Origin: Saccharopolyspora phatthalungensis
GTDB taxonomy: Bacteria; Actinomycetota; Actinomycetes; Mycobacteriales; Pseudonocardiaceae
Assembly: GCF_014203395.1 (NCBI RefSeq)
Contig: NZ_JACHIW010000001.1
Span: 4,323,501 to 4,387,500 of the forward strand
Length of the DNA stretch: 64,000 nucleotides
Direction of reading: 5' to 3'
The notes below the pieces were generated by a model. It had not been told where the DNA came from. It ran no database searches and was given only the letters and a program-made list of their open reading frames with translations. Made by a program: the position numbers and the translations under genes. Position 1 is the first letter of the stretch; every line of letters starts with the position of its first letter. This document shows positions 19,498 through 27,494 of the stretch, piece after piece.

Positions 19498-21708
19498 ATG
19501 TGGGCGCATAGTGCCAACATGAACGGGCAGTGGCATGCGTTGTCGGATCATGCTCGTGCTACCGCTTTGCTGGCGGAGCGGTTCGCGTCTGCGTTTGGCG
19601 CGGGTGAGTTGGGACATGCCCTCGGGCTCTTTCATGACGCGGGGAAGGGACGCGGGTGCTGGCAGGAAGGTTTGCTGAAGGCCGGCGAGCACAAGGGTCC
19701 GGTTGGGACCCCGCACAAGGATTTGGGGGCGAATCTGCTGCGTGCGGCTGCGGGTCCGGCGGCGATGGCGATTTTGGGACATCACGGTGGGCTGACTGAA
19801 CTCGATGAGCTGCGCGATCTTTCTGGGGCGCGGGGTGACGATGAAGCGGTACAGGCATTCCTTGGTGAGGTTGAGGAAGCCGCTCGGGTTCTTGAGCTGC
19901 CGCCGGGCTCGTTGTTGCCGGGAAACTGGCGTCGATCGAATCTGGTTGCCGAGTTGGGTATTCGCCTTGCTTTTTCCGCGCTGGTCGATGCCGATCATCT
20001 CGACACGGCGGCGCACTTCGACGGGCTCCCGGAGGCGCATGTGCGGCCGGATGCTGACATGGCCGACCTGCGTGACCGGTTCGAGTTGGAACGCAAGACA
20101 ATGCTGGCTGGCCGGGAGTCTTCTCCTATCGACGCGCTTCGTGAAGGCGTCTACCAACGCGCTATCGAGCACGCCGCCGGCGGGACTGGCATCTACCGGA
20201 TGCCTGCCCCCACAGGGGTGGGCAAGACACTCAGTGCCGCCGGTTTTGCGCTGCATCATGGTGCGGAGCACGGCAAGAATCGGGTCATCGTGGCGGTCCC
20301 GTTCATCACGGTGACTGAGCAGAACGCACAGGTCTACCGCTCGATGCTGGGTCCGGACGCGGTGCTCGAACACCACTCTGGCGTGCGGCCACCGGAAAAG
20401 GGCGAGCATGAGCGCAGGCTGCGTTCGGCTGTCGAGAACTGGGATAGCCCGTTCGTCGTCACGACCACGGTCCAGCTGTTCGACTCGCTGTTCAGCCGCA
20501 AGCCGGCGCAGATGCGCAAGCTGCACCGACTCGCCAACTCGGTGGTGGTGCTCGATGAGGTGCAGGCGTTGCCGCTGCGGGTGCTGACACCGATCCTCGA
20601 TGCCTTGCGCACGCTGTCCGAGGAGTTCGGTACCACCGTGTTGCTCACGTCGGCGACACAACCTTCCTTCCATGCTCTGGACATCTGGAACGGGCTGGAG
20701 GTTCAGGATGTGGTCGACGAGCCGCGAGCGTTGTTTCAGCGCTTGAGGCGGGTGCGTTACCGGTGGTGGCTGGAGCCGAAGCCGGAATTGGCCGAGGTCG
20801 CTGCGAAAGCCGCCGAGCACGAGCAGGTGTTGGTCGTGGTCAACACGACCGCCGATGCCCGCGGTATCTACCGGCAGTGGAGAGATGACGGAGTGCGCAA
20901 TGCGTTTCACCTGTCCACGCGGATGTATCCGGAACACCGGCGGACCGTGCTGAAGAAGGTGCGCGGCCTGTTGGCCGTGGGCGAACCGGTGCGGCTGGTG
21001 TCGACGCAGCTCATCGAAGCGGGAGTGGACGTCGACTTCCCGGTGGTGTACCGGGCTTTCGCCCCGGCGGAGGCGCTGCAGCAGGCAGCGGGCCGGGCTA
21101 ACCGCGAGGGGAAGGGCGCGACAAAAGGTCTGGTCGTGGTGTTCGATGCCGAGGACATGACGTCCCCCGCCGGGTACGGGATCGGAGTTAAGGTCACCAG
21201 CGAGGTCTTCGGCCCGCAAAGCGATTCCCGCACGGTGGACCCCGACGATCTTGACGCGCTCGACGCGTACTACCGCACGCTCTACAGCAGGGGTAACACG
21301 GAAAACGGCAGGCGAGCACGAGAGATTCAGAGCAACCGCGCGAAGCTCGACTACACGGCGGTGGCCGAGGGTCCGCTGCGTGCGGGGGGAGCGGGCCAGG
21401 TCCGAGACGGCTCGCTGGCGTTTCGGATGCTCGATGACGACACGGTCCCGGTTGTCGTGACCGACCATGAGGGGCCGACTCCCGCTGCGCAGTTGCTGCG
21501 TCGATTCCAGCAAGCTCCCGAAGAAGGACGTTGGTTGCTGCGCGAGCTGCAGCCTTACGTGGTGGCGCTGCCGAGGCGGCTCCTGGACGTTCCGGCGATC
21601 CGGGCGTTCTGCTCGCCGCGCATGGGTGATCTGCATGAATGGATCGGCCCGTACCACGAGGCATACGGCATCGACACATCCCACTCCCAAGAACAGGAGG
21701 TCTGGTGA
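19498..21708 (+). CDS. cas3: Type I-C Cas3 nuclease-helicase
   Basis: Signature effector of type I systems: an HD nuclease fused to a superfamily 2 helicase, recruited by Cascade to degrade target DNA; 736 residues. HD domain: W-A-H-S at the start, H46-D47 in L-F-H-D-A-G-K, and G-H-H-G-G. Helicase: Walker A A237-P-T-G-V-G-K-T244, D353-E-V-Q box II, S385-A-T box III, and the C-terminal Q-A-A-G-R-A-N-R box VI. All key residues are present and the length is normal. GGGGAGA lies before the ATG. The stop overlaps a GTG (GTGA at 21705), where cas5c would normally begin, but here about 710 bp intervene before the real cas5c start. Confidence 0.97.
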   Translation: MWAHSANMNGQWHALSDHARATALLAERFASAFGAGELGHALGLFHDAGKGRGCWQEGLLKAGEHKGPVGTPHKDLGANLLRAAAGPAAMAILGHHGGLTELDELRDLSGARGDDEAVQAFLGEVEEAARVLELPPGSLLPGNWRRSNLVAELGIRLAFSALVDADHLDTAAHFDGLPEAHVRPDADMADLRDRFELERKTMLAGRESSPIDALREGVYQRAIEHAAGGTGIYRMPAPTGVGKTLSAAGFALHHGAEHGKNRVIVAVPFITVTEQNAQVYRSMLGPDAVLEHHSGVRPPEKGEHERRLRSAVENWDSPFVVTTTVQLFDSLFSRKPAQMRKLHRLANSVVVLDEVQALPLRVLTPILDALRTLSEEFGTTVLLTSATQPSFHALDIWNGLEVQDVVDEPRALFQRLRRVRYRWWLEPKPELAEVAAKAAEHEQVLVVVNTTADARGIYRQWRDDGVRNAFHLSTRMYPEHRRTVLKKVRGLLAVGEPVRLVSTQLIEAGVDVDFPVVYRAFAPAEALQQAAGRANREGKGATKGLVVVFDAEDMTSPAGYGIGVKVTSEVFGPQSDSRTVDPDDLDALDAYYRTLYSRGNTENGRRAREIQSNRAKLDYTAVAEGPLRAGGAGQVRDGSLAFRMLDDDTVPVVVTDHEGPTPAAQLLRRFQQAPEEGRWLLRELQPYVVALPRRLLDVPAIRAFCSPRMGDLHEWIGPYHEAYGIDTSHSQEQEVW

Positions 21709-21884
21709 CCACGCTCGGTCAACCTCCGACGGCCTGGAGCAAATGCTCAGCTCCTGCCTTCCCTCTGCAGCCGCAAATCGGCGGCACCGAACCAGACGTT
21801 CGATGCCGCCGAGCCTTTGGTCGGCGTTCCGCCGTCCGGAAGCTGATTGCGATCCTCACCAGCTCTCGCCTCGTGCCGACCTGA
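21705..21884 (+). CDS. Possible small ORF overlapping the cas3 stop
   Basis: A 59-codon frame starts at a GTG overlapping the cas3 TGA (GTGA) and has AGGAGG at the right distance, so ribosomes leaving cas3 would probably enter it. The product is Arg/Pro rich with no recognised domain. The antisense of this frame is the proposed guide RNA, so the coding reading may be accidental, or it may be a decayed remnant of a former cas5 5' end. Low confidence that it is a functional protein. Confidence 0.2.
   Translation: MTTLGQPPTAWSKCSAPAFPLQPQIGGTEPDVRCRRAFGRRSAVRKLIAILTSSRLVPT
21780..21880 (-). ncRNA. CRISPR repeat-like guide RNA (CreA/CreR-like), putative
   Basis: Read on the minus strand, 21880-21846 resembles one CRISPR repeat. 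It keeps an imperfect hairpin with a GAGA loop and ends AGGATCGCAAT, 10 of 11 bases identical to the array handle AGGATCGCAAC. A 35-nt pseudo-spacer (21845-21811) follows, then a strong hairpin (21810-21780: GGCGGCA/TGCCGCC plus an inner CGAAC/GTTCG) that begins GGCGGCATCG, close to the start of the array repeat. This is the psi-repeat, psi-spacer, psi-repeat layout of CreA antitoxin and CreR regulatory guides. TAAGGT at 21889-21884 is a possible -10 just upstream. Transcription and Cas5c processing are predicted only. Confidence 0.6.
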
Positions 21885-21934
21885 CCTTAACTTGGCGAGC
21901 TCGGCAAGCAGGCGGCCCGCCCGTGTCTAATGAC

Positions 21935-21955
21935 TCCGCCTTCCGGCAGCTGGAA
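21935..21955 (-). promoter_or_regulatory. Self-target of the repeat-like guide, with TTC PAM
   Basis: On the minus strand TTC (21955-21953) is followed by CAGCTGCCGGAAGGCGGA (21952-21935). The pseudo-spacer of the nearby guide begins CAGCTTCCGGACGGCGGA. They agree at 16 of 18 positions and differ only at 6 and 12, the bases that are flipped out and not read in Cascade crRNA. TTC is the usual type I-C PAM. The match stops after position 18, so binding without cleavage is expected. On the plus strand the site lies just upstream of TAACAT (21968-21973), a possible -10 box. Confidence 0.65.
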
Positions 21956-22052
21956 CCTAGGCGCTGATAACATGATCACCAGCCGGGGGAAAGGCGACTA
22001 TTTCGGGAATGGCGGGTGACGAGAGTAAACCTGCGGTTCAGGCTTCAGTTGG

Positions 22053-22277
22053 ATGCGGATGTTAAGCCGAATGCCGAGTTCGGGTGCACACGTACGGACG
22101 AATGTGCGGCAAGTAGTGGAGGCACTCCGGTGCGCGGGGAAGTTTACGGCCGCTGGCTCACCCATACAGTGGCGCAAGCGCAACAAGGCGACTGTATTGC
22201 TCAGCGCTGCTCTCGGGAGCGGTGAATTGCTGACCGTTCTCATCCTGCTGCGGCTGAGCGACTGGTGGGGACAGTAG
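22053..22277 (+). CDS. Hypothetical small ORF in the cas3-cas5c gap
   Basis: A 74-codon frame downstream of the putative repressed promoter. The product is basic in its first half (R-K-R-N-K) and has a hydrophobic stretch near the end (A-T-V-L-L-S-A-A-L and L-L-T-V-L-I-L-L), so a membrane-active peptide is conceivable. The ribosome site is weak and no family is recognised. Two other tiny frames (ATG at 21972, 15 codons; ATG at 22009, 18 codons) lie between the target site and this frame. Any of them, or an RNA, could be the regulated product. Listed as a candidate only. Confidence 0.2.
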   Translation: MRMLSRMPSSGAHVRTNVRQVVEALRCAGKFTAAGSPIQWRKRNKATVLLSAALGSGELLTVLILLRLSDWWGQ

Positions 22278-22300
22278 GTTTCCCGAGTTGGCAGGCATCG

Positions 22301-22330
22301 GCCTGACGTTGTGAGGGCACAACGTCAGGC
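22301..22330. terminator. Perfect 13-bp hairpin upstream of cas5c
   Basis: GCCTGACGTTGTG, loop AGGG, CACAACGTCAGGC: a perfect 13-bp stem with a 4-nt loop, with no T-run after it. It could end transcription of the upstream small-ORF region before cas5c, or be an operator or RNA element controlling cas5c-cas8c-cas7c. Confidence 0.6.
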
Positions 22331-22417
22331 ATGTGTTGTAAAACCAGGCGCATGCCCGGCGACGAGCCCTGGGCTATAGCGCCGACACATCAAGGTTTCA
22401 CGAGAACAGGAGGTTTG

Positions 22418-23098
22418 GTGACCCAGGAATTGCCAGTGTCTAGTGAAGGCGCACCACCTGTAAGCGTGCAGGTCTGGGGGCCGGGTGCGTTGTTCACCCG
22501 TCCGGAGTTGAAGGTGGAGCGCGTTTCTTACCCGATGATGACGCCGACCGCTGCTATTGGTGTTCTCGAAGCGATTTTCTGGAAGCCGGAGTTCGATTGG
22601 CGGCCGGTGGCGATCGATGTGCTCAACCCGATCCGGCAGTTCACCCAGCGCCGTAATGAGACCATCGATCTGGCTTCGGTGGCGGATGCGGCGCTGCGGG
22701 GGCGGCGGGTCGACACGGCCGAGAACCGTACGCAGCGTAACTCGGTGTGTCTGCGTGATGTTTCCTACCGCATCCATGCGCATGTGGAGTTGCGTGAGCA
22801 TGCCACGAAGAAGGCCGCGGCCTATCGGGATCAGTTCCGGCGGAGGGTCGAGCGCGGGCAGTGCTTTCACCAGCCTTATCTGGGCACGCGCGAGTTCACC
22901 GCGTATTTCGGTATGCCGGATGATCGCCCGGCCATCGCGGTCGATGCCGATCTGGGGGTGATGCTGCACGGGGTGCGTCATCCGAAGAAGGGGGACAAGA
23001 GCACGGTCACGTTTTCGTGGTTCACCGCTCGTCTTGAGCGGGGTCGGTTGCACGTCCCGCGTTCGGGGATCACCTCCGCTGGGATGGGGGCGCTGTAG
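22418..23098 (+). CDS. cas5c: Type I-C Cas5, crRNA-processing endoribonuclease
   Basis: RAMP-fold subunit of 226 residues. In type I-C, which lacks Cas6, Cas5c cuts the pre-crRNA and then stays on the 5' handle in Cascade. The start V-T-Q-E-L and the following Q-V-W-G-P-G-A-L-F-T-R-P-E and S-Y-P-M-M-T-P-T-A-A-I-G stretches are the family N-terminus. The C-terminal half carries a G-T-R-E-F motif and G-V-M-L-H-G-V. I chose GTG 22418 because AGGAGG precedes it; the ATG at 22331 begins inside the hairpin region and lacks homology. The stop shares one base with cas8c (TAGTG). Confidence 0.93.
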   Translation: MTQELPVSSEGAPPVSVQVWGPGALFTRPELKVERVSYPMMTPTAAIGVLEAIFWKPEFDWRPVAIDVLNPIRQFTQRRNETIDLASVADAALRGRRVDTAENRTQRNSVCLRDVSYRIHAHVELREHATKKAAAYRDQFRRRVERGQCFHQPYLGTREFTAYFGMPDDRPAIAVDADLGVMLHGVRHPKKGDKSTVTFSWFTARLERGRLHVPRSGITSAGMGAL

Positions 23099-24915
23099 TG
23101 CTGGTGCAGCGTTTGGTCGAGTATGCCCGGGAGAACAGTGACAGTGCGCCGTTTCACCGGGAACGTGAGTTCGTGTGGCGGCTCGACCTCTATAGCGACG
23201 GTCGGCCGGCCAGGTTGACCGGCATCCGGGAACCGGATGCGAAAGGCAAACTGCGTGGCCAGCGGCACACGACTCCTGCGGTGACCCGAACGGTCGGGGT
23301 GGCGCCTCAGCTCGGAGCCGACGACATCCAGTACGTGTTCGGGTGGGGCGATGACACCACCAAGCCGGAGCGCGTCGCCCAGTGCCACGAGCATTTCGTG
23401 TCGCTGATCTCGGCATGGGCGGGCCAGGCCGACGATGATCACGCGGCTTTGAGCGTGCGGGAGTTCTACCGGCAGCAGGACTACATTCGCTGGGAGCGTC
23501 CTGCCGACTACGGGGCCAAAGACGGTGTGCTCATCGCCGTCGATGAGCAGTTGATCATCAAGCGGTCTTCGTTGGTGCGGTTCTGGGCCGATGAAGTCAT
23601 CCGCCGCAAGGGCGGCAAGAATGGTGGCTTCGGGCTGTGCCTGGCGTGCGGGACCGAAAGTCCGCTGGTGGACTCGATTCCCGGCACGGTCCCGAAACGG
23701 CTCGTGCCGGGTGCGGGCAACGATGTCGCGCTGGTCAGCGTGAACGCGCAGGTTTTCGGCTACGGGCTCACCACCGGTCTCCAGCACACACCGATCTGCT
23801 TCACGTGTGGAAATGCGGTCAGCGTCGCTTTGACGCACCTGCTGAGCTCAGAGCACGCGACGAAACTGCCCGGCCAGGACAGCGTGATGGTCTGGTGGGT
23901 CCTGGGCGCATCACCCAACGACATCTTCGATGTGATGCCCCGCAACGCCGATCCCGGTGCGGTGAGCCGGCTGCTGAAGGAACTGTGGTCCGGTGAGCTG
24001 GACAGGGCCGCGGAACTCGCCGAGCAGTGGGACAGCCAGGAGCGGTTCTGCTCACTGAGCCTCGGCGGGAACTCCTCGCGAATCATGGTGCGCGAATGGA
24101 TCGACATGCCGCTGGCGGCGGTCGCCCGCAACTTGGGGCGTTGGTATGACCACATGCGCATAGCGTCCGGCTGGCATGACGAGCCCGTCTCGCACGGCTT
24201 GTGGCACCTGGTACTGGCCACCGGCCGGTGGGAGTCGGGAGGCGACGGCGCCCCAGGTCGTTACGCCGAGATCGGCGCGAAGTCGGGTCGCCGCCCGGAG
24301 CACATTCAGCGCGATCTGCTGGCCCGCGCGTTGCGCGGCGTCCCGCTACCCCGCTCGGTGCTGCACCACGTACTGCGCCGCATCGCTTCCGACGGGCACG
24401 TTGACGCGCCCCGCGCAGGGCTGCTGCGCCTGGCGCTGTGCCATCCCCGAGACAAGGAGCCCCGCGTGTCCCCAGGACTTGACGAAGAATCGCATGACAC
24501 CGCCTACGTCTACGGTCGGGTCTTCGCGCGTTTGGAGGAGATCCAGTACCTAGCACACGGCAAGGAAGTCAACACCACCTTCGGGGATCGCTTCCTGGCC
24601 GGAGCCATTGGAAACCCCACGCCGGCAGTGATGGCCGGACGCAAACTCGCCTCGGCATGGCTGAACAAGATCCGCCGGAATCCCAAAACCTCCCGCGCCC
24701 TGCGCCGCCTGCGCGAGGATCTCGACCAGCTGCTGCATCTGGTCGACCACACCGCGCCTTTGACCGGCTACCTCCCCCCGGAGCAGCAAGCCCGTTTCGT
24801 CCTGGGCTACCACCAGCAACGCGCACATGACACACAGCAGCGCCGGGCCCGCAAGGCCGCCGACGGCGACGACCCGGAGCGCGGCGACGACGGCGGACCC
24901 GACGAAAACGCCTGA
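23098..24915 (+). CDS. cas8c: Type I-C Cascade large subunit
   Basis: Large subunit Cas8c (Csd1 family), 605 residues, which recognises the PAM and opens target DNA. The central C181-L-A-C184 and C234-F-T-C237 pairs form the expected zinc ribbon, and the C-terminal third is rich in helices, as in Csd1, where an internal start often yields a Cas11c small subunit. The GTG start overlaps the cas5c TAG by one base. The C-terminus is charged (D/E/R rich) without clear motif. A good fit in length and order for I-C. Internal translation of Cas11c is inferred from the family, and I did not identify its start. Confidence 0.93.
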   Translation: MLVQRLVEYARENSDSAPFHREREFVWRLDLYSDGRPARLTGIREPDAKGKLRGQRHTTPAVTRTVGVAPQLGADDIQYVFGWGDDTTKPERVAQCHEHFVSLISAWAGQADDDHAALSVREFYRQQDYIRWERPADYGAKDGVLIAVDEQLIIKRSSLVRFWADEVIRRKGGKNGGFGLCLACGTESPLVDSIPGTVPKRLVPGAGNDVALVSVNAQVFGYGLTTGLQHTPICFTCGNAVSVALTHLLSSEHATKLPGQDSVMVWWVLGASPNDIFDVMPRNADPGAVSRLLKELWSGELDRAAELAEQWDSQERFCSLSLGGNSSRIMVREWIDMPLAAVARNLGRWYDHMRIASGWHDEPVSHGLWHLVLATGRWESGGDGAPGRYAEIGAKSGRRPEHIQRDLLARALRGVPLPRSVLHHVLRRIASDGHVDAPRAGLLRLALCHPRDKEPRVSPGLDEESHDTAYVYGRVFARLEEIQYLAHGKEVNTTFGDRFLAGAIGNPTPAVMAGRKLASAWLNKIRRNPKTSRALRRLREDLDQLLHLVDHTAPLTGYLPPEQQARFVLGYHQQRAHDTQQRRARKAADGDDPERGDDGGPDENA

Positions 24916-24966
24916 CCTCCGATCGACTGCAGACCCACGGATTTTTTGAGGAAAGAAAGGTCTTCC

Positions 24967-25857
24967 ATGACTCTCGACGCTCACCTGGACCCGGCTGTGC
25001 GCCACGACATGGTGTTCTTGTTCGACGTCACCGACGGCAACCCCAACGGCGATCCTGACTTCGGCAACCGGCCACGCATGGACGAGGAATCCGGGCACGG
25101 TTTGGTCACCGATGTTGCGCTCAAGCGCAAGATCCGTAACACCTTGCCGCTGGCCGCCGGCGATGACCCGCGCTACGGGATCTTCGTCGAAGCCGGGCAC
25201 GCGCTGAACACGCGGCTCGGTGAGACCATGAGCGCCAACAAGATCGACCGCAAGAAGAAGCGGCTCACCGAGGAGGAGCTGCGCACCGCCCGGTCATGGC
25301 TGACCGAGCGCTACGCCGATATCCGTCTGTTCGGCGCGGTGCTGTCCACCGGCGAGACCAAAGCCCTCGGCCAGATCTACGGCCCGCTGCAGGTGACCAA
25401 CGCCCGCAGTTTCCACCCGGTGATGCCGCAGCAGCACACGATCACTCGCGTCACCCAAACCAAGGCTGAGGACATCGAGAAGGGCGAATCCACCGAGATG
25501 GGCGGCAAGTGGACAGTCCCTTATGGACTGTACAAGGCCGAGATCTACTACTCTGCCGCTCGCGGGACGCAGACCGGTGTGGACGGCCGGGACTTCGAGC
25601 TGCTGTACCGGACGCTGGAAATGATGCTCGACCACGACCGCTCCTCGGCCCGGGGCACGATGACCGCACGGGGACTGTATGTGTTCAGCCACGACAACGC
25701 CTTCGGCAACGCCCCAGCCCACAAACTCACCGAGCGCATCACCGTGCGATTGAGCGAACAGCTCAGCGGGCCACCGCGCTCCTTCGGCGACTACGTCGTA
25801 TCCGTCGACGAAGATGGCCTGCCCTCGGGCATCACCATGACCAAACTCCTCTCCTGA
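24967..25857 (+). CDS. cas7c: Type I-C Cas7 backbone subunit
   Basis: Csd2/Cas7c, 296 residues; several copies form the crRNA-binding backbone of Cascade. The N-terminal L-F-D-V-T-D-G-N-P-N-G-D-P-D motif and later L-F-G-A-V-L-S-T-G and G-L-Y-V-F-S-H-D-N-A-F-G-N are typical of the family. The ATG at 24967 has GAAAGG six bases upstream; an in-frame TTG at 24946 would add seven residues with no better support. It follows cas8c after 51 bp and precedes cas4 by 10 bp. Confidence 0.95.
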   Translation: MTLDAHLDPAVRHDMVFLFDVTDGNPNGDPDFGNRPRMDEESGHGLVTDVALKRKIRNTLPLAAGDDPRYGIFVEAGHALNTRLGETMSANKIDRKKKRLTEEELRTARSWLTERYADIRLFGAVLSTGETKALGQIYGPLQVTNARSFHPVMPQQHTITRVTQTKAEDIEKGESTEMGGKWTVPYGLYKAEIYYSAARGTQTGVDGRDFELLYRTLEMMLDHDRSSARGTMTARGLYVFSHDNAFGNAPAHKLTERITVRLSEQLSGPPRSFGDYVVSVDEDGLPSGITMTKLLS

Positions 25858-25867
25858 GCGGGCTGAG

Positions 25868-26503
25868 GTGGACGAAGGAGCCGACGAAGCGGCGTGGACG
25901 AGTATTCCGGTCTCGGCGATCGAGCACTTCGCCTACTGCCCCCGGCAAGCCGCGCTGATCCACCTCGATCGCTACTTCGCCGACAACACCGACACCCAAC
26001 GCGGGCACTTCGCGCACGAAGTCGTCGACTCCGGTGGCCCCAGCGTCTCGCGCACCGGGATACCCACCTGGAGCTCACTGGAAATCAGCGACTCCGAGCT
26101 CGGGGTGCACGGCGTCTGCGATGTCGTCGAGTTCCACCAGGGCGAGCCGGTTCCCGTGGAACACAAGTCGGGCAGCTACCGGCCCGGCAGCGCCGCGGAC
26201 CTGCAAGTGGCGGCGCAGGTGCTGTGCCTGCGCCGGATGTTCTCAGCGGCGGTGCCGCACGGTGTGATCTTCGCCGGTCGGCACCGCCGCCGCTACGAAG
26301 TCGTGGTCGACGACGCGCTGGAGCAACGGTTGCGCGCCGTGCTCGCTCGCCTGCGGCAGGTGTTTCGAACCGGAGCACTACCCGCTCCGGTCAATGACGC
26401 ACGGTGCGATCGCTGCTCGCTACGGGAGGGCTGCATGCCCTCCGTACTCGTGGACGCCTCGGCACTGTTCGTACCGCAGCCGTTGGGACGGTGGGATGAC
26501 TGA
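25868..26503 (+). CDS. cas4: Cas4 nuclease for prespacer selection
   Basis: RecB-like nuclease of 211 residues with a [4Fe-4S] cluster; in type I-C it joins Cas1-Cas2 to trim prespacers and check the PAM. Cluster cysteines are Cys24 (Y-C-P-R-Q) and Cys180, Cys183, Cys189 (C-D-R-C then G-C). The nuclease motif is Asp85 with Glu98-x-Lys100. It begins with GTG at 25868, and its 3' end overlaps the cas1 start by 8 bp. Confidence 0.92.
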   Translation: MDEGADEAAWTSIPVSAIEHFAYCPRQAALIHLDRYFADNTDTQRGHFAHEVVDSGGPSVSRTGIPTWSSLEISDSELGVHGVCDVVEFHQGEPVPVEHKSGSYRPGSAADLQVAAQVLCLRRMFSAAVPHGVIFAGRHRRRYEVVVDDALEQRLRAVLARLRQVFRTGALPAPVNDARCDRCSLREGCMPSVLVDASALFVPQPLGRWDD

Positions 26504-27494
26504 GCTATTGCGCACGCTGTTCGTCACGACTCCAGGCACGAGCCTGCATCTGGAAGGCGACACCGTGCGCATTCACCATCCCGAACGGCCGGGACGCAAC
26601 ATCCTGCCTTTGGTGCGCATCGAGCAACTCGTGGTGTGGAGGGGCGTCGACGTCAGCAACGAGCTGCTGCTGCGCTGCACCGACGACCAACGCGGGATCA
26701 CCTGGCTGTCCCGCAACGGACGGTTCCTCGGCCGCGTGGGTGGTGCGCAGACAGGCAATCCGTTGCTGCGGCTGGAACAGGTCCGCGCCTACGACGATCC
26801 GCACCGCAGACTAACCATCGCCAAGGCAGTGGTGGCCGGGAAACTGCAGAACTACCGCCAACTGCTGCTGCGTATCGCCCGCGACGCCGACGAACCACGC
26901 AAGACCGAAATCCGCGCCGTGGCCCAGCAGCACAGCGAAGCACTGGCAGCGGTGGCTGCTAGTGCTTCGCTGACCGAACTTCTCGGCATCGAAGGGATGG
27001 CCGCGCGCAGCTACTTCCAAGCGATGCCGATGCTGGCGCGGGGCGTTCCGCAGGGACGTACCCGCCGGCCACCACAAGATCCTTTCAACTGTGTTCTCTC
27101 CTTCGGCTACGGAATGCTGCGCGTGGCTGTCGTGGGCGCGCTGGAGCAGGTCGGGCTGGATCCCTACATCGGCTACCTGCACGGCGTGCGCTCAGGCAAA
27201 CCATCGCTGGCCTTGGACCTGATGGAAGAACTGCGACCACTGTTGGTGGACCGTCTTGTGCTGGCATTGTTCAACCGAAAGAAAATCACCGCCAAACACA
27301 CCATGACCGATCCCGGCGGTGGAGTCACACTCACCGAGGAGGGACGCAAACTCGTGCTCAACGAGTGGTCGCAAGCACGGGAACGACTCTGGAAACACAG
27401 CGGCGTGCAACACGACGTACCGGCCGCACTGCTCCCGCTAGTCCCGTCTTTCGCACATGAGGATGGTTGGGGCGGGAACGGTGATTCGTCTTGA
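26496..27494 (+). pseudogene. cas1: Cas1 integrase, 3' end disrupted by an IS element
   Basis: Spacer-acquisition integrase. The metal ligands are present: Glu166 (G-I-E-G), His229 (Y-L-H-G-V-R) and Asp241/Glu244 (D-L-M-E-E). Native sequence runs to His321; then 11 residues encoded by the end of an inserted element replace the true tail. The missing 3' part survives at 29179-29271, beyond the element. The remaining 332-residue protein is close to normal length (about 345-350 expected), so it may keep partial activity, but the C-terminal residues usually needed for stability or Cas4/Cas2 contact are lost. Start ATG 26496 overlaps cas4. Confidence 0.9.

Noticed and set aside
21780..21810. Interpreting the GGCGGCA/TGCCGCC hairpin only as a cas3 terminator
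   Set aside because: Possible on the plus strand, but its place exactly one spacer length from the repeat-like element and its GGCGGCATCG start on the minus strand favour a psi-repeat; both roles are compatible.
22053..22277. Naming the 74-codon frame as a CreT toxin
   Set aside because: Only its position and a hydrophobic stretch support it; there is no homology and the ribosome site is weak. Kept as a candidate, not a call.
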